Shown here: positions 1 to 8,879 of the stretch, piece by piece
Position numbering within the stretch: position 1 is the first letter of the stretch
How the letters are laid out: each line of letters begins with the position of its first letter
From: Brachybacterium tyrofermentans
GTDB lineage: Bacteria > Actinomycetota > Actinomycetes > Actinomycetales > Dermabacteraceae
Reading direction: 5' to 3'
DNA: 64,000 nucleotides
Assembly: GCF_014897585.1 (NCBI RefSeq)
Contig: NZ_JABUXW010000011.1
Location: forward strand, 1-64,000
Notes under the pieces: generated by a model
What the model was told of the DNA's origin: nothing
Databases searched by the model: none
The model's input: only the letters and a program-made list of their open reading frames with translations
Translations under genes and position numbers: made by a program

Positions 1-155
1 CGGGGACGCTCTCGACATGCTGCTCCAGGCTCCTATTAGGTCACGCCCGATCCGGCGGCAGTGCTTACTGCGTGCCCGGCCGGGCGGTCGACAGATCAAC
101 GCTAAGGCACCCTGCGGGCCAGTCATAAGCAAGGGTCAGACCGCGTCGGCCGGGA

Positions 156-182
156 CTACCCCATCCTCGCGGGATCGGGTAG
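156..182 (-). terminator. Hairpin downstream of the tetR gene
   Basis: CTACCC (156-161) pairs with GGGTAG (177-182), and after one mismatch ATCC pairs with GGAT around a 5-nt loop. It lies about 65 bp beyond the stop codon of the minus-strand TetR gene and could end that transcript. There is no clear T-run. The rest of 1-247 shows no gene I can support. Confidence 0.3.
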
Positions 183-247
183 ATAGAGACTGACAGTCAT
201 GGTGAGTCCTTCGTGGTCCGGGTGCGAGTGATGTCGGGTGCAGCGAT

Positions 248-949
248 TCAGGCGTGGTCGCCCGTGCCGTCGGTGGTGGGAGTTGCGGTGATGCCGGCGA
301 CCAGCGCACGGATGGCCCAGGTGGTGCGCTGGCTCGGCGTGCCCGAGATGACCGTCTCGGCGCGCACGGCGAGGTGAGGGGTCACCTGCGGATCGGCCGA
401 CGCGACGGCTGCGGCCAACGCGTTCTCATCGTCCGCTTCGCGCTCGTCACCTCCGATGTCCTTCGGCGCAGGCGGGCTGTGCTCGGCGGCCGAGGACGTG
501 ACGTACTGCAGCAGCAGGTCCACACCCCAGGCCGCTCGGCTCGGAGCGATCGAGCCTTCCAGCAGCAGGCCCAGGAGCTGGTCGTACAGCCGCAGGGCAT
601 AGGGGCCGGTCGGGCGCAGCATCAGTGCGGACCGGGCCAGGCCCGGGTAGGCGTACAGCACCTCGGAGTACCCGGCGAGCAGCGACTCGAGCCGGGTTCG
701 CCAGTCCCCGTGTGCACCGGGTGCCAGCGTCCCGATCAGCTCGTCCAGGACGGCTGAGTGCAGGTCTGCGGTGTTCGCGACGTACACGTACAGCGACGCA
801 GGGCCCGTGTCGAGGGCTTTCGCGACGCGTCGCATCGTCGCTTTCTCCAAACCCTCGCGACGCATGATCTCGATCGTCTCCGCGACGGCCCACTCGCGGG
901 ACAGGGCGGGCTTGGCCGGGCGCTCTCGTCGGCTGTTGTTCAGTGTCAT
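248..949 (-). CDS. TetR/AcrR family transcriptional regulator
   Basis: A 233-aa DNA-binding repressor of the TetR family. Residues about 17-62 form the N-terminal helix-turn-helix (recognition part RRVAKALDTGPASLYVYV, residues 40-57). The larger C-terminal ligand domain resembles the tetracycline-repressor C-terminal type. It is transcribed divergently from the sulfatase gene. The palindrome CGAACATGTTCG lies 14 bp upstream of its ATG, so autoregulation and control of the sulfatase are likely. A GACAGT hexamer ends 6 nt before the ATG, compatible with a leaderless message. The ligand cannot be read from the sequence. Confidence 0.88.
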   Translation of the reverse strand: MTLNNSRRERPAKPALSREWAVAETIEIMRREGLEKATMRRVAKALDTGPASLYVYVANTADLHSAVLDELIGTLAPGAHGDWRTRLESLLAGYSEVLYAYPGLARSALMLRPTGPYALRLYDQLLGLLLEGSIAPSRAAWGVDLLLQYVTSSAAEHSPPAPKDIGGDEREADDENALAAAVASADPQVTPHLAVRAETVISGTPSQRTTWAIRALVAGITATPTTDGTGDHA

Positions 950-955
950 GCACCC

Positions 956-961
956 ACTGTC
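956..961 (-). promoter_or_regulatory. Putative -10 of tetR (leaderless geometry)
   Basis: On the minus strand GACAGT ends exactly 6 nt before the ATG at 949. The conserved A2 and T6 are present but the first T is not. It abuts the inverted repeat at 962-985, so a repressor bound there would cover the spacer and -35 region. Confidence 0.3.
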
Positions 962-985
962 ACGAACATGTTCGCGACGAACATG
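962..985. promoter_or_regulatory. Candidate TetR operator
   Basis: A perfect 12-bp palindrome CGAACATGTTCG (963-974) is followed by a second copy of the half-site: ACGAACATG occurs at 962-970 and again at 977-985, a 15-bp period. The site lies between tetR and the divergent sulfatase gene, the usual place for a shared TetR operator. Confidence 0.55.
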
Positions 986-1031
986 ATCGGGTGATGTGGT
1001 GCCGGACTCCTGAGCGGCCGATCACCCGATC
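985..1031. promoter_or_regulatory. 11-bp perfect inverted repeat in the tetR-sulfatase interval
   Basis: GATCGGGTGAT (985-995) is the exact reverse complement of ATCACCCGATC (1021-1031), with 25 nt between. It could be a pair of half-sites for a regulator acting on the sulfatase promoter, or a hairpin in a 5' leader. Confidence 0.35.
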
Positions 1032-1127
1032 GCCTGATCGACGGAGGGGCTGACCGGGGCGGCCAGGGTGTGATGCACTGCAGGAGGAGACCGTACCGCC
1101 GCTCCCTCCCCATCGAACGGATCAGTC

Positions 1128-2561
1128 GTGACCGCACCGAACATCCTCCTGCTGTGCACCGACCAGCAGCGATATGACGCCCTGGGCGCGGCGGGCAATC
1201 CCCACATCAGCACCCCGAACCTCGACCGGCTGGCCGGTGACGGGGCGCGCTTCACCCGCTGCTACACGCAGTCGACGGTATGCGCCCCATCGCGCGCGAG
1301 CCTCATGACAGGGGTCTACCCGCGCCACCACGGCCTGTGGGCCAACGGAGTGGATCTCGACCCTGCCCAGCAGCTGTTCACGAAGGTCCTCGCCGACGGC
1401 GGGTACGACTGCGCCCTGGCGGGGAAGTTCCATCTCGGATCCGCCTTCGGAGGCCGGATCGAACCGCGCCTGGACGACGGGTTCCGGATCTTCCGCTGGG
1501 CCCACGACCCCTACGTGCGATCCCCGGGGAACGAGTACCACCACTGGTTGCGCCGCACCCATCCTGAGCTGCACGAGCAGGCCGTGGTGCGGAGGGAGCG
1601 CTCGATCGACGCCCTCCCGCAGGAGGCCCACTACAGCCGCTGGATCGCCGAGGAGACCATCGAGTTCCTCACCGAGACCCGCGATGCGGATCGACCGTTC
1701 TGCATGATCGCGAACTTCTTCGACCCCCATCACGGGTTCGAGGCACCGTCGGAATTCCGTGCCCTGTACGACGCCGGCTCCCTTCCCGCCCCGGTCACCA
1801 CGCCGGACGAGCTCGCCACGAAGCCCCCGGTGCACACCCTGGAATCGCAGCGGTCCTACGCCGGGCAGATGGCCGGCTTCGCGGAGCACACTGCGGCGCA
1901 GATCCAGGAGATCAAGGCCCAGTACTACGCGATGGTCAGCCTCGTGGACCACGAGGTGGGACGGGTGCTCGACGCGCTCGAGCGCGAGGGTCTAGCGGAG
2001 GAGACCCTGGTGGTGTTCTCCAGCGACCACGGCGAGATGCTCGGTGATCACCAGATGCTCCTCAAGGGCCCCATGATGTTCGACTGCTCCGTGCGGGTGC
2101 CCCTGCTGATCCGCTGGCCCGGCCATATCGCCCCGGGCACCGTCCGGGAGGAGCTCGTGGACTGGCTGGACCTCACCCGCACACTCATGGCCGCTGCCGG
2201 GAGCGACGGCCTCGTCCGAGCCCAGGGCCGTGACCTGATGCCGCTGGTGAGCGGACAGGACTGGGAGGACCGGGACTGGATCCTCACCGAGTACCGGGAC
2301 AGCTGCTGGGAGTACGACCCGCCGGTGCACTGCACGATGGTGCGGCGCGCCGACGTGAAGATCGTCGTGCACCACGGGTCACCGGCCACCGCGCGAGAGC
2401 GCACCGGTGAGCTCTACGACCTCGAGGCCGATCCCGACGAGCTCGTGAACCTGTGGGATCTGCCGGAGCATCGCGAGCTGCGCGCGGACATGGAGGGCTT
2501 CCTGCTCGATGCCCTGGTCGCGACGGAGATGCGGGAGCGGCCGCGCCTCGCCCCGTTCTGA
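1128..2561 (+). CDS. Type I sulfatase
   Basis: A 477-aa sulfatase of the alkaline-phosphatase superfamily that hydrolyses sulfate esters. The N-terminus NILLLCTDQQRYD carries the metal-binding aspartate. CAPSR at residues 52-56 matches CxPxR, whose Cys is oxidised to formylglycine. SSDHGEMLGDH near residue 298 supplies further metal ligands. No signal peptide is seen, so it is probably cytoplasmic. Start GTG 1128 gives the canonical N-terminus, although the nearest strong AGGAGGA (1082-1088) is about 40 bp upstream. The substrate is unknown (choline- or aryl-sulfate type). It is divergent from the TetR gene. No formylglycine-generating enzyme is encoded in this window. Confidence 0.92.
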   Translation: MTAPNILLLCTDQQRYDALGAAGNPHISTPNLDRLAGDGARFTRCYTQSTVCAPSRASLMTGVYPRHHGLWANGVDLDPAQQLFTKVLADGGYDCALAGKFHLGSAFGGRIEPRLDDGFRIFRWAHDPYVRSPGNEYHHWLRRTHPELHEQAVVRRERSIDALPQEAHYSRWIAEETIEFLTETRDADRPFCMIANFFDPHHGFEAPSEFRALYDAGSLPAPVTTPDELATKPPVHTLESQRSYAGQMAGFAEHTAAQIQEIKAQYYAMVSLVDHEVGRVLDALEREGLAEETLVVFSSDHGEMLGDHQMLLKGPMMFDCSVRVPLLIRWPGHIAPGTVREELVDWLDLTRTLMAAAGSDGLVRAQGRDLMPLVSGQDWEDRDWILTEYRDSCWEYDPPVHCTMVRRADVKIVVHHGSPATARERTGELYDLEADPDELVNLWDLPEHRELRADMEGFLLDALVATEMRERPRLAPF

Positions 2562-2653
2562 GGAGACGGTCCGCGGCTCTCGCGGTGGGGCACGATGATC
2601 CGCGGGTCTAAGGTCGGGGTCACACACCCCACGCTGCCGGCGAAGGAGACACC

Positions 2654-3406
2654 ATGGCCCCCTGGGTGCTTGCCCTGCTCGCCGGACTCGTCGCCGGCGG
2701 CGCGCTGCTGCTGGGCAGCGCGATCGCCTGGTTCGTGAAGGTCCCGCCGGCCGTGGTCGCCGGGATCATGGCCTTCGGTGCCGGGGTGCTGATCTCCGCG
2801 CTCACCCTCGAGCTCGTCTCCGACGCCATGGATCAGGGCGGGCTGCTGGCCACGAGCGGCGGGTTCCTTGCCGGGGCCGTCATCTACGTGGGCTTGAACA
2901 TTCTGCTGGCCCGCCGCGGCGCCCGGCACCGCAAGCGCTCCGGGGACCAGCAGACCTCCGAAGGTGAACAGAGCGGCAGCGGGGGAGCGATCGCGATCGG
3001 CGCCCTGCTCGACGGCGTCCCCGAATCCATGGTGCTCGGGCTGAGCGTGCTCGCCGGGCCAGGATTGAGCGTGCCGATGTTCGCCGCCGTGTTCATCTCC
3101 AACGTCCCCGAGGGCCTGTCCAGCAGCGCCGGCTGGAAGACGGCCGGCCGCAGCCGCCGCTATGTGTTCGGGATCTGGAGCACGATCGCGCTGGTCTCCG
3201 GGCTCGCCTCGCTGGCCGGCTACGTGCTGCTGGACGGGGCGGCGCCGGCCACTCTCGCCGTCGTCAACGCCCTGGCGGCCGGGGCGATCCTCGCCATGAT
3301 CACCGACACCATGATCCCCGAGGCCTTCGCGAAGGACTCCCTGTACACCGGGCTCCTCGCGACGCTCGGTTTCCTCGCGGCGCTGACGCTGCACGCGATG
3401 GGGTGA
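2654..3406 (+). CDS. ZIP family metal transporter
   Basis: A 250-aa integral membrane protein with about eight hydrophobic segments, including residues 1-25, 33-55, 62-85 and several after 120. It has a hydrophilic His/Arg-rich loop at about 88-115. The ZIP signatures DGVPES (about residue 120) and NVPEGL (about 150) lie in the pore-forming helices that bind Zn2+/Fe2+. ZIP proteins move divalent metals into the cytoplasm. The start ATG 2654 has GAAGGAGA upstream. It follows the sulfatase after 92 bp and could be a separate unit. The metal specificity cannot be deduced. Confidence 0.88.
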   Translation: MAPWVLALLAGLVAGGALLLGSAIAWFVKVPPAVVAGIMAFGAGVLISALTLELVSDAMDQGGLLATSGGFLAGAVIYVGLNILLARRGARHRKRSGDQQTSEGEQSGSGGAIAIGALLDGVPESMVLGLSVLAGPGLSVPMFAAVFISNVPEGLSSSAGWKTAGRSRRYVFGIWSTIALVSGLASLAGYVLLDGAAPATLAVVNALAAGAILAMITDTMIPEAFAKDSLYTGLLATLGFLAALTLHAMG

Positions 3407-3445
3407 ACCGCCCGGCTCGAGGTCATGACCCTGGCCTGAGAATGA

Positions 3446-3463
3446 CCGGTCGGCGATGACCGG
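3446..3463 (+). terminator. Small hairpin after the ZIP gene
   Basis: CCGGTC (3446-3451) pairs with GACCGG (3458-3463) around GGCGAT, 40 bp after the ZIP stop codon. A 10-bp palindrome GGTCATGACC (3421-3430) lies just before it. There is no T-run, so this is a weak terminator candidate. Confidence 0.25.
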
Positions 3464-3504
3464 CTCCCGGCGGATCCGTGAACATCCGCCGCTGAACGGG
3501 CAGA

Positions 3505-3520
3505 ACGTCGGTTGCGACGT
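3505..3520. promoter_or_regulatory. Inverted repeat upstream of the first EEP gene
   Basis: ACGTCG and CGACGT flank GTTG, a perfect 6+6 inverted repeat centred 62 bp before the ATG. TAGGGT at 3532-3537 could be the -10 element, which would put the repeat around -35. It differs from the GGGGGAGC-type palindrome in front of the paralogue at 30360, so the two paralogues are probably regulated differently. Confidence 0.3.
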
Positions 3521-3573
3521 CGTGGGGTCCCTAGGGTGATCGCGGCCCTTTCCCTGATCCCAGGAGCATCTCC

Positions 3574-4533
3574 ATGTCCTCGTCGTTGAACCGTCGCACT
3601 CTGTTCGCCACGACGGTGGCGGTCGGCACAGCTGCCGCAGCCGCCGCTGCCCTCGCCGCACCGGCGTCGGCCGCGCCCGCTCGTCCCTCCGGCGCAGGAG
3701 GCGGCCGGGCTCTGATCGGCAGGGCGAAGCGCGATCAGCTGCACGTGATGACCTTCAACATCCGCATGGAGAACGAGGCGAACACGGAGCCCGGCGAGCC
3801 GGACCACTGGTCGGACCGCGAGCCGCTCCTCATCGCACTGCTCGAGCGGGAGCAGCCCACCCTGCTGGGCATCCAGGAGGGCAAGCACGGGCAGCTCGGC
3901 GCGATCGACGAGGCGCTGCCGAGGCACCGGATGGTCGGCTACGGGCGCCAGGGCGGCAGCAAGGACGAGTACTCGGCGATCTACTACGACACCACCCGCC
4001 TCGAGGTGCTGTCCTGGGACCAGTTCTGGCTGTCCGATACTCCCGACGAGATCGGCTCCGCCACCTGGGGCAACAGCGTCACGCGGATCGTGGTGTGGGC
4101 GCGGCTGCGCGATAAGGCCAGCGGCACCGAGTTCGCGTTCATCAACACCCACTTCGATCATCAGTCCGAGCCCGCGCGCATCAAGAGCGGCGAGGCGATG
4201 ATCGACCTGTTCGAGGGCGGCGAGCTCGACGAGCTGCCCACGATCGTCACCGGCGACTTCAACTCGGTGGCCCACGATTCCGGCGCGTACACGACGCTGG
4301 TCACCGACGGTCCCACGCGCGACACCTGGGACGTCGCGGAGGAGCAGGTGACCCCGGCGTGGGGCACCTTCCCCGGCTACGACGACCCGGTCGACGGCGG
4401 TACCCGCATCGACTGGGTGCTGGTCACCGAGGAGTTCACCACCGACAAGGCCGCGATCAACGTCTGGCGCGACGAGGTGGGCGCCTACCCGTCGGACCAC
4501 GCCCCGGTGCAGGCGCTGATCTCCCTGCCCTGA
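3574..4533 (+). CDS. Tat-exported endonuclease/exonuclease/phosphatase family protein
   Basis: A 319-aa secreted phosphodiesterase/phosphatase-fold enzyme. The twin-arginine signal NRRTLF is at residues 6-11, followed by an Ala-rich hydrophobic stretch and a cleavage region near PASAAPA. EEP catalytic motifs are in order: FNIR (N62), IQE (about E102), GDFN (227-230) and SDH (307-309). This is the Mg2+-dependent DNase I/sphingomyelinase fold. AGGAGC precedes the ATG. It is closely similar along its whole length to the protein at 30360-31313, with shared blocks such as DTTRLEVL and DQFWLSDTP. A lipid or glycerophosphodiester substrate is inferred, not shown. Confidence 0.85.
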   Translation: MSSSLNRRTLFATTVAVGTAAAAAAALAAPASAAPARPSGAGGGRALIGRAKRDQLHVMTFNIRMENEANTEPGEPDHWSDREPLLIALLEREQPTLLGIQEGKHGQLGAIDEALPRHRMVGYGRQGGSKDEYSAIYYDTTRLEVLSWDQFWLSDTPDEIGSATWGNSVTRIVVWARLRDKASGTEFAFINTHFDHQSEPARIKSGEAMIDLFEGGELDELPTIVTGDFNSVAHDSGAYTTLVTDGPTRDTWDVAEEQVTPAWGTFPGYDDPVDGGTRIDWVLVTEEFTTDKAAINVWRDEVGAYPSDHAPVQALISLP

Positions 4534-4549
4534 GGCGACCCGGCGCGGA

Positions 4550-6103
4550 TCAGCGCTTGTGGTAGAGCGACTTCCGCTGGAAGCGGGGCTCCGAGGTCAC
4601 GAAGATCCCGAGATTGCGGAAGATGTCCTCGTCCACGGTGCCCAGGATGGTCGTGGTGTGCACATCGCAGCCGGAGAGGTTCCGCAGCTCGTCCAGCGCA
4701 CGCCGGGCGTGCTCGTCGGAGGAGGCGGAGACGGACAGGGCGATGAGCACCTCGTCGGTGTGCAGACGCGGATTGCGCGAGCCCAGGTGCTCCGTCTTGA
4801 GGGTCTGGATCGGTTCGATCGAGCTGGGGGAGAGCAGGTGCACGGTGTCGTCGATCCCGGCCAGGTGCTTCAGCGCGTTGAGGACCATCGCGGCCGAGCA
4901 GCCCAGCAGGGGTGAGGTCTTCCCGGTGATGATGGTGCCGTCGTGCAGCTGGAGCGCGGAGCCCGGCTCTTCGGTGGCCTCCTCGATCGCGAGCGCGGGG
5001 CCCACGACGGACCGGTCCTCGACCCGGCAGCCGGCCTTGCTCATCACCATGGCCACGCGCTGGGAGACCACGTCGTCGTGGTCGTTGATGCGCTCGTCCA
5101 CAGCGGCCTTGTAGTAGCGCCGGATGATCTCCTGCCGCGAGGCCTCGCGGCACACCTCGTCGTTCACGATGCAGTTCCCGGCCATGTTCACACCCATGTC
5201 CGTGGGGGAGGCGTAGGGCGAGGCGCCGGTGAGCTTCTCCAGCAGCGTGCGCAGCAGCGGGAACACCTCGACGTCGCGGTTGTAGCTGGTGACCTGCTTG
5301 CCGTAGGCGGCCAGGTGGAACGGGTCGATGAGGTTGATGTCGTCCAGATCCGCGGTGGCGGACTCATAGGCGAGGTTCACCGGATGCTCGAGCGGGAGGT
5401 TCCAGATCGGGAAGGTCTCGAACTTCGCGTAGCCGGCCGGGATCCCCCGGGCGTGGTCGTGATAGATCTGCGAGAGGCACGTGGCGAGCTTGCCCGAGCC
5501 CGGCCCCGGCGCCGTCACCACGATGAGGTCGCGCTGGGTGGTCGAGTACTCGTTCGCGCCGAGCCCCTGCTCGGAGACGATCCGGGCGGTGTCCTGCGGG
5601 TAGCCGGGGATCACGCCGTGGCGGGCCACCTTCAGCCCCAGCCGCTGCAGGCGCTCGATGAAGGCGTGGGCGACGTGGTTGGACTGCTCGAGCTGGGTGA
5701 GCACGACGTTCTCGACCAGGAAGCCGTGCTCGCGGAAGACGTCGATGAGGCGCAGCACGTCGTCCTCGTAGGTGATGCCCAGATCGGCGCGCACCTTCTG
5801 GCGCTCGAGGTCCTTGGCGTTCAGGCACACCAGGATCTCCAGCTCGTCCTTGAGCCTCTCGAGCATCGCGATCTTGTTGTCCGGGGTGAAGCCGGGCAGC
5901 ACCCGTGCGGCATGGTGGTCGTCGAAGAGCTTGCCGCCCATCTCGAGGTACAGCTTGCCGCCGATCTGCTCGCGGCGCTCCTGGATGTGGCGCGACTGCA
6001 GTGCGATGTACTGCTCCGGGTCGAAGCCGACGCTCCCGCCTCCGCGGCCCTCCGGGGTGGAGGAGGTGGACAGGGCGGGAGGGTGAGATTCCGAGACGGT
6101 CAC
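4550..6103 (-). CDS. DUF1846 domain-containing protein
   Basis: A 517-aa protein that matches DUF1846 over nearly all its length: [15 protein letters not shown] near residue 27, [38 protein letters not shown] (about 200-218), and a C-terminal [13 protein letters not shown]. The family is widespread in Firmicutes and Actinobacteria; its function is not established. The GxGSGK segment looks like a nucleotide-binding loop but is not a proven Walker A. The start is GTG 6103. On the minus strand TGC-TAGCGT ends 6 nt before this GTG, which suggests a leaderless transcript and fits the lack of a Shine-Dalgarno. It converges on the EEP gene with 16 bp between stop codons. Confidence 0.85.
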   Translation of the reverse strand: MTVSESHPPALSTSSTPEGRGGGSVGFDPEQYIALQSRHIQERREQIGGKLYLEMGGKLFDDHHAARVLPGFTPDNKIAMLERLKDELEILVCLNAKDLERQKVRADLGITYEDDVLRLIDVFREHGFLVENVVLTQLEQSNHVAHAFIERLQRLGLKVARHGVIPGYPQDTARIVSEQGLGANEYSTTQRDLIVVTAPGPGSGKLATCLSQIYHDHARGIPAGYAKFETFPIWNLPLEHPVNLAYESATADLDDINLIDPFHLAAYGKQVTSYNRDVEVFPLLRTLLEKLTGASPYASPTDMGVNMAGNCIVNDEVCREASRQEIIRRYYKAAVDERINDHDDVVSQRVAMVMSKAGCRVEDRSVVGPALAIEEATEEPGSALQLHDGTIITGKTSPLLGCSAAMVLNALKHLAGIDDTVHLLSPSSIEPIQTLKTEHLGSRNPRLHTDEVLIALSVSASSDEHARRALDELRNLSGCDVHTTTILGTVDEDIFRNLGIFVTSEPRFQRKSLYHKR

Positions 6104-6109
6104 CCTGGC

Positions 6110-6115
6110 ACGCTA
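6110..6115 (-). promoter_or_regulatory. -10 element of the DUF1846 gene
   Basis: Minus strand TGC-TAGCGT (an extended -10 reading) ends 6 nt before the GTG at 6103, so transcription would begin at about the start codon. No clear -35 is visible. Confidence 0.4.
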
Positions 6116-6333
6116 GCACCGAAGGGTGCCGGCGCAGCGGCGGCGCGGCCCGTCTGTGAGGGGAGCCGCCCGCGCCGGCCGGGACGCCTTCGCCGGGGCC
6201 GACGCGAGAATCCGGTCCGAGGCGGCGCCGGCCCGTCCGGCCCGTGCGAGGTCAGACGTCAGCGCCCTGTCGGACAACAGGTGGACAGCGGGCTGGTCCT
6301 GCGGGCGCGGCATGGTCCGCAGGAGTGTGCAAT

Positions 6334-6350
6334 ACGAATCGATGATTCGT
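6334..6350. promoter_or_regulatory. Candidate LacI operator, distal site
   Basis: ACGAATC (6334-6340) and GATTCGT (6344-6350) form a perfect 7+7 inverted repeat around GAT. The core shares GAATCGAT with the site at 6570. It lies about 260 bp before the binding-protein gene, so it may serve as an auxiliary site or mark the promoter. Confidence 0.4.
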
Positions 6351-6569
6351 TATCCCCGGGGGCCTGCGGGTGGACCCGCGCCGGCCTGCAGGAACCGTCG
6401 GAGGTCGGCAGGCGCTCCTCGACGGCGGCGGGCGTGGTCGTGATCAGGCCCTTGCGCAGGCGTGGATGCTCGGACATGATGGCGGACACCGCAGTGCGCG
6501 GGGCCGCCAGTGTCGGCGCTCCGCCTCGCATTCGACCCCCACTGAGCACGACCGCCCCACTGCTCCCCA

Positions 6570-6589
6570 GAATCGATTCGAATCGATCT
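6570..6589. promoter_or_regulatory. Candidate LacI operator, proximal site
   Basis: GAATCGATTC (6570-6579) is a perfect 10-bp palindrome. It is immediately followed by a second GAATCGAT (6580-6587), so ATCGATTCGAATCGAT (6572-6587) is itself a 16-bp palindrome. It lies 20-39 bp before the ATG of the binding-protein gene. The LacI gene at 11823 closes this operon and is the likely ligand-responsive repressor. Confidence 0.5.
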
Positions 6590-6608
6590 GCACTTGAGAA
6601 GAGAGACG

Positions 6609-7907
6609 ATGATGTCCCATCAGCCGCGTGCCCGCACTTCCGCCGCCTCCGTCCGCGTTCCCAGCTCGGAGTCGGGCTTCCGCCCCTCCCGGCGTACTCT
6701 CGGCGCACTCGCCGCAGTGCCGGGGCTTTTGAGCCTCGCCGCCTGCGGCGGATCAGGCGGCGGCTCCTCCTCCGGGGATCCCGACAGCATCCGGGTGGTC
6801 GACTACTACAACACCCCGGCCGATGACAAGGTCATCCAGGAGACCCTCGACGCCGTGGGCTCTGAGGTCGGGGTGAGCATCGCCCGGGAGAAGGTTCCCG
6901 GTGAACAGCTCATCGCGAAGGTCCTCCAGATGAGCTCGTCCAAGACGCTCCCGGACCTGCTCATGCTGGACAACCCGGATCTGCAGGAGATCGCCAGCTC
7001 CGGGGCGCTCGTCCCGCTCGAGGACTTCGGGATCGACACCTCCGGCTTCGCGAAGGAGATCCTGGAGGCCGGGACGTTCGAGGGAAAGGTCTATGGACTG
7101 GCCCCGACGGTCAACACGATCGCGCTGTTCTACAACACCACGATGCTCAAGGAGGCCGGCGTCGAGCCGCCCACCACCTGGGACGAGCTCAAGGCGTCGG
7201 CCAAGGCCCTCACCCATGACGACGTCTACGGCCTCGCGTTCTCGGCTATCGCCACCTATGAAGGCACGTGGCAGTTCCTGCCGTTCATGTGGTCCAACGG
7301 TGGCGATGAGACTGATATCGGCACCCCGGAGGTGGCCGAGGCCGCGCAGCTGTGGTCGGATCTCGTGGCCGATGGCTCCGCGTCCCAGGGCGTCGTGAAC
7401 TGGGGTCAGGGCGATGCGATCGACCAGTTCAAGGCTGGCAAGGCCGCGATGGTGGTGAACGGGCCCTGGAACATCGTCGGTCTCCAGACCGATGCCCCGG
7501 ACCTCGAGTGGGATGTGGTGATCATCCCGGTGCCCGCAGCGGGTGACGCCTCCGTGGCACCGCTGGGCGGCGAGGTCTGGACAATCCCACAGACCGGTGA
7601 CGACGCGAAGCAGAAGAAGGCTGCCGAGGTGCTGCAGAAGTTCGTCTCTCCCGAGAACCAGATGGCGATGGGCACTGCGCGCAACACGATCCCTGCCGAT
7701 ATGGAGGCTGCGAAGACGTTCGCCCAGGACCACCCGGAGCTGGCGACCTTCGTCGAGCAGGTCTCCACCGCCCGTTCCCGCACCGGGAAGCTGGGCACGG
7801 AGTGGCCCGCCACAGCGAAGGCGATCTACACCGCCTACCAGCAGGTGCTCGTGGACGGCACCGATCCGCAGACCGCCTTCGCCGACGCCGCCGACTCGCT
7901 CGGCTGA
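6609..7907 (+). CDS. Sugar ABC transporter substrate-binding lipoprotein (family 1)
   Basis: A 432-aa extracellular solute-binding protein that delivers a carbohydrate to the two permeases encoded next. SRRTLGAL near residue 27 followed by lipobox SLAAC (Cys46) indicates a lipoprotein, possibly Tat-exported. The mature part has the family-1 pattern PTVNTIALFYNTTML, PPTTWDEL, VVNGPWNIVGL and a C-terminal AYQQVLVDG. The TTG at 6594 is also in frame. I prefer ATG 6609 (or the adjacent ATG 6612) because GAGAAGAGAG precedes it. First gene of a run to 12809 with GAATCGAT repeats just upstream. No dedicated ATPase gene follows, so a shared MsiK-type ATPase is assumed. Confidence 0.88.
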   Translation: MMSHQPRARTSAASVRVPSSESGFRPSRRTLGALAAVPGLLSLAACGGSGGGSSSGDPDSIRVVDYYNTPADDKVIQETLDAVGSEVGVSIAREKVPGEQLIAKVLQMSSSKTLPDLLMLDNPDLQEIASSGALVPLEDFGIDTSGFAKEILEAGTFEGKVYGLAPTVNTIALFYNTTMLKEAGVEPPTTWDELKASAKALTHDDVYGLAFSAIATYEGTWQFLPFMWSNGGDETDIGTPEVAEAAQLWSDLVADGSASQGVVNWGQGDAIDQFKAGKAAMVVNGPWNIVGLQTDAPDLEWDVVIIPVPAAGDASVAPLGGEVWTIPQTGDDAKQKKAAEVLQKFVSPENQMAMGTARNTIPADMEAAKTFAQDHPELATFVEQVSTARSRTGKLGTEWPATAKAIYTAYQQVLVDGTDPQTAFADAADSLG

Positions 7908-7927
7908 GCGCCCGCTCCGAGATCGCC

Positions 7928-8875
7928 ATGACCACTACCACTGACGCCGCCGTCCCTGCGGCCCATGCCCCTCCCCGGCGGCGCCGTCGGATGGACGGCT
8001 CCGCCGCGGTGCGCTACGGCTTCATCGCCCCCGCCGCGATCTATCTGGCGCTGTTCTTCGGATTCCCCATCGTCAAGAACTTCACGATGAGCTTCCAGGA
8101 GTACACCTCCGCGACGTTCTTCAGCGGGGAGGCGCCATTCGTCGGCCTCGCGAACTATGCGGCGGTGTTCGCCGATCCGATCTTCGCCAAGGCACTCGCG
8201 AACACGGCGATCTTCACCGTCGTCTCGATCGCCGGTCAGTTCGTGATCGGGATGGGGCTTGCTCTGTTCTTCCGCAAGAGCTTCCCGCTGTCCGGTCTGC
8301 TGCGTTCGATGCTGCTCCTGCCGTGGCTGCTGCCGATGATCGTCTCGGCGGCCGTATGGCGCTGGATCCTCGAGCAGGACAGCGGGATCCTCAACCAGTC
8401 CCTCAAGGCGATCGGCCTCATCTCCGCACCGATCCCGTGGCTCACCAGCTCTGATACGGCTCTGATCGCGGTGGTGATGGTGAACATCTGGCTCGGCATC
8501 CCGTTCAACGTGGTGCTCCTGTACAGCGGGCTGCAGGCGATCCCCACGGAGCTCTACGAAGCGGCGGAGATCGACGGTGCCACCGGGTGGTCCTCATTCC
8601 GGTTCGTCACCTTGCCGCTGCTGCGACCCGTCGTCTCCGTGGTGCTCCTGCTCGGGGTGATCTACACGATCAAGGTCCTGGACCTGATCCTGGGACTGAC
8701 CGGCGGCGGACCCGCGAACGCCACCCAGACCATCGCGACCCGCAGCTATGAGATGAGCTTCATCGAGTTCGATTTCGGGCAGGGCGCTGCACTGGGCAAC
8801 GTGCTCATCGTCATCGCGCTGCTGTTCTCGGTGGTCTATCTGCGCGCCAACTCCCGCGCGATGAAGGAGGGATGA
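7928..8875 (+). CDS. Carbohydrate ABC transporter permease (MalF type)
   Basis: A 315-aa inner-membrane subunit. After a basic N-terminus (PPRRRRRMDG) there are six hydrophobic helices starting with FIAPAAIYLALFFGFPIV. The EAA loop EAAEIDGATGWSSFRFVTLPLL lies at about residues 212-233 and contacts the ATPase. ATG 7928 is preferred over upstream in-frame starts because the longer frame adds an Arg-rich tail that overlaps the binding-protein gene. It lies 20 bp after that gene and 4 bp before the second permease, so the three are co-transcribed. Confidence 0.88.
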   Translation: MTTTTDAAVPAAHAPPRRRRRMDGSAAVRYGFIAPAAIYLALFFGFPIVKNFTMSFQEYTSATFFSGEAPFVGLANYAAVFADPIFAKALANTAIFTVVSIAGQFVIGMGLALFFRKSFPLSGLLRSMLLLPWLLPMIVSAAVWRWILEQDSGILNQSLKAIGLISAPIPWLTSSDTALIAVVMVNIWLGIPFNVVLLYSGLQAIPTELYEAAEIDGATGWSSFRFVTLPLLRPVVSVVLLLGVIYTIKVLDLILGLTGGGPANATQTIATRSYEMSFIEFDFGQGAALGNVLIVIALLFSVVYLRANSRAMKEG

Positions 8876-8879
8876 GGCC

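Larger units (their letters stand above)
6104..6608. other. 505-bp intergenic leader of the sugar ABC operon
   Basis: The interval holds the promoter of the minus-strand DUF1846 gene (6110-6115) and two GAATC/GATTC inverted repeats (6334-6350, 6570-6589) that look like LacI-type operators for the operon starting at 6609. A minus-strand ATG frame beginning at about 6478 has no ribosome site and no recognisable domain, so I do not annotate it. Confidence 0.5.

Noticed and set aside
6259..6478. A minus-strand ATG frame beginning MSEHPRLRKGLITTT
   Set aside because: The first 28 residues look protein-like, but there is no ribosome site. The frame turns into low-quality sequence and crosses the operator at 6334. 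It may be a gene remnant, but the support is too weak.
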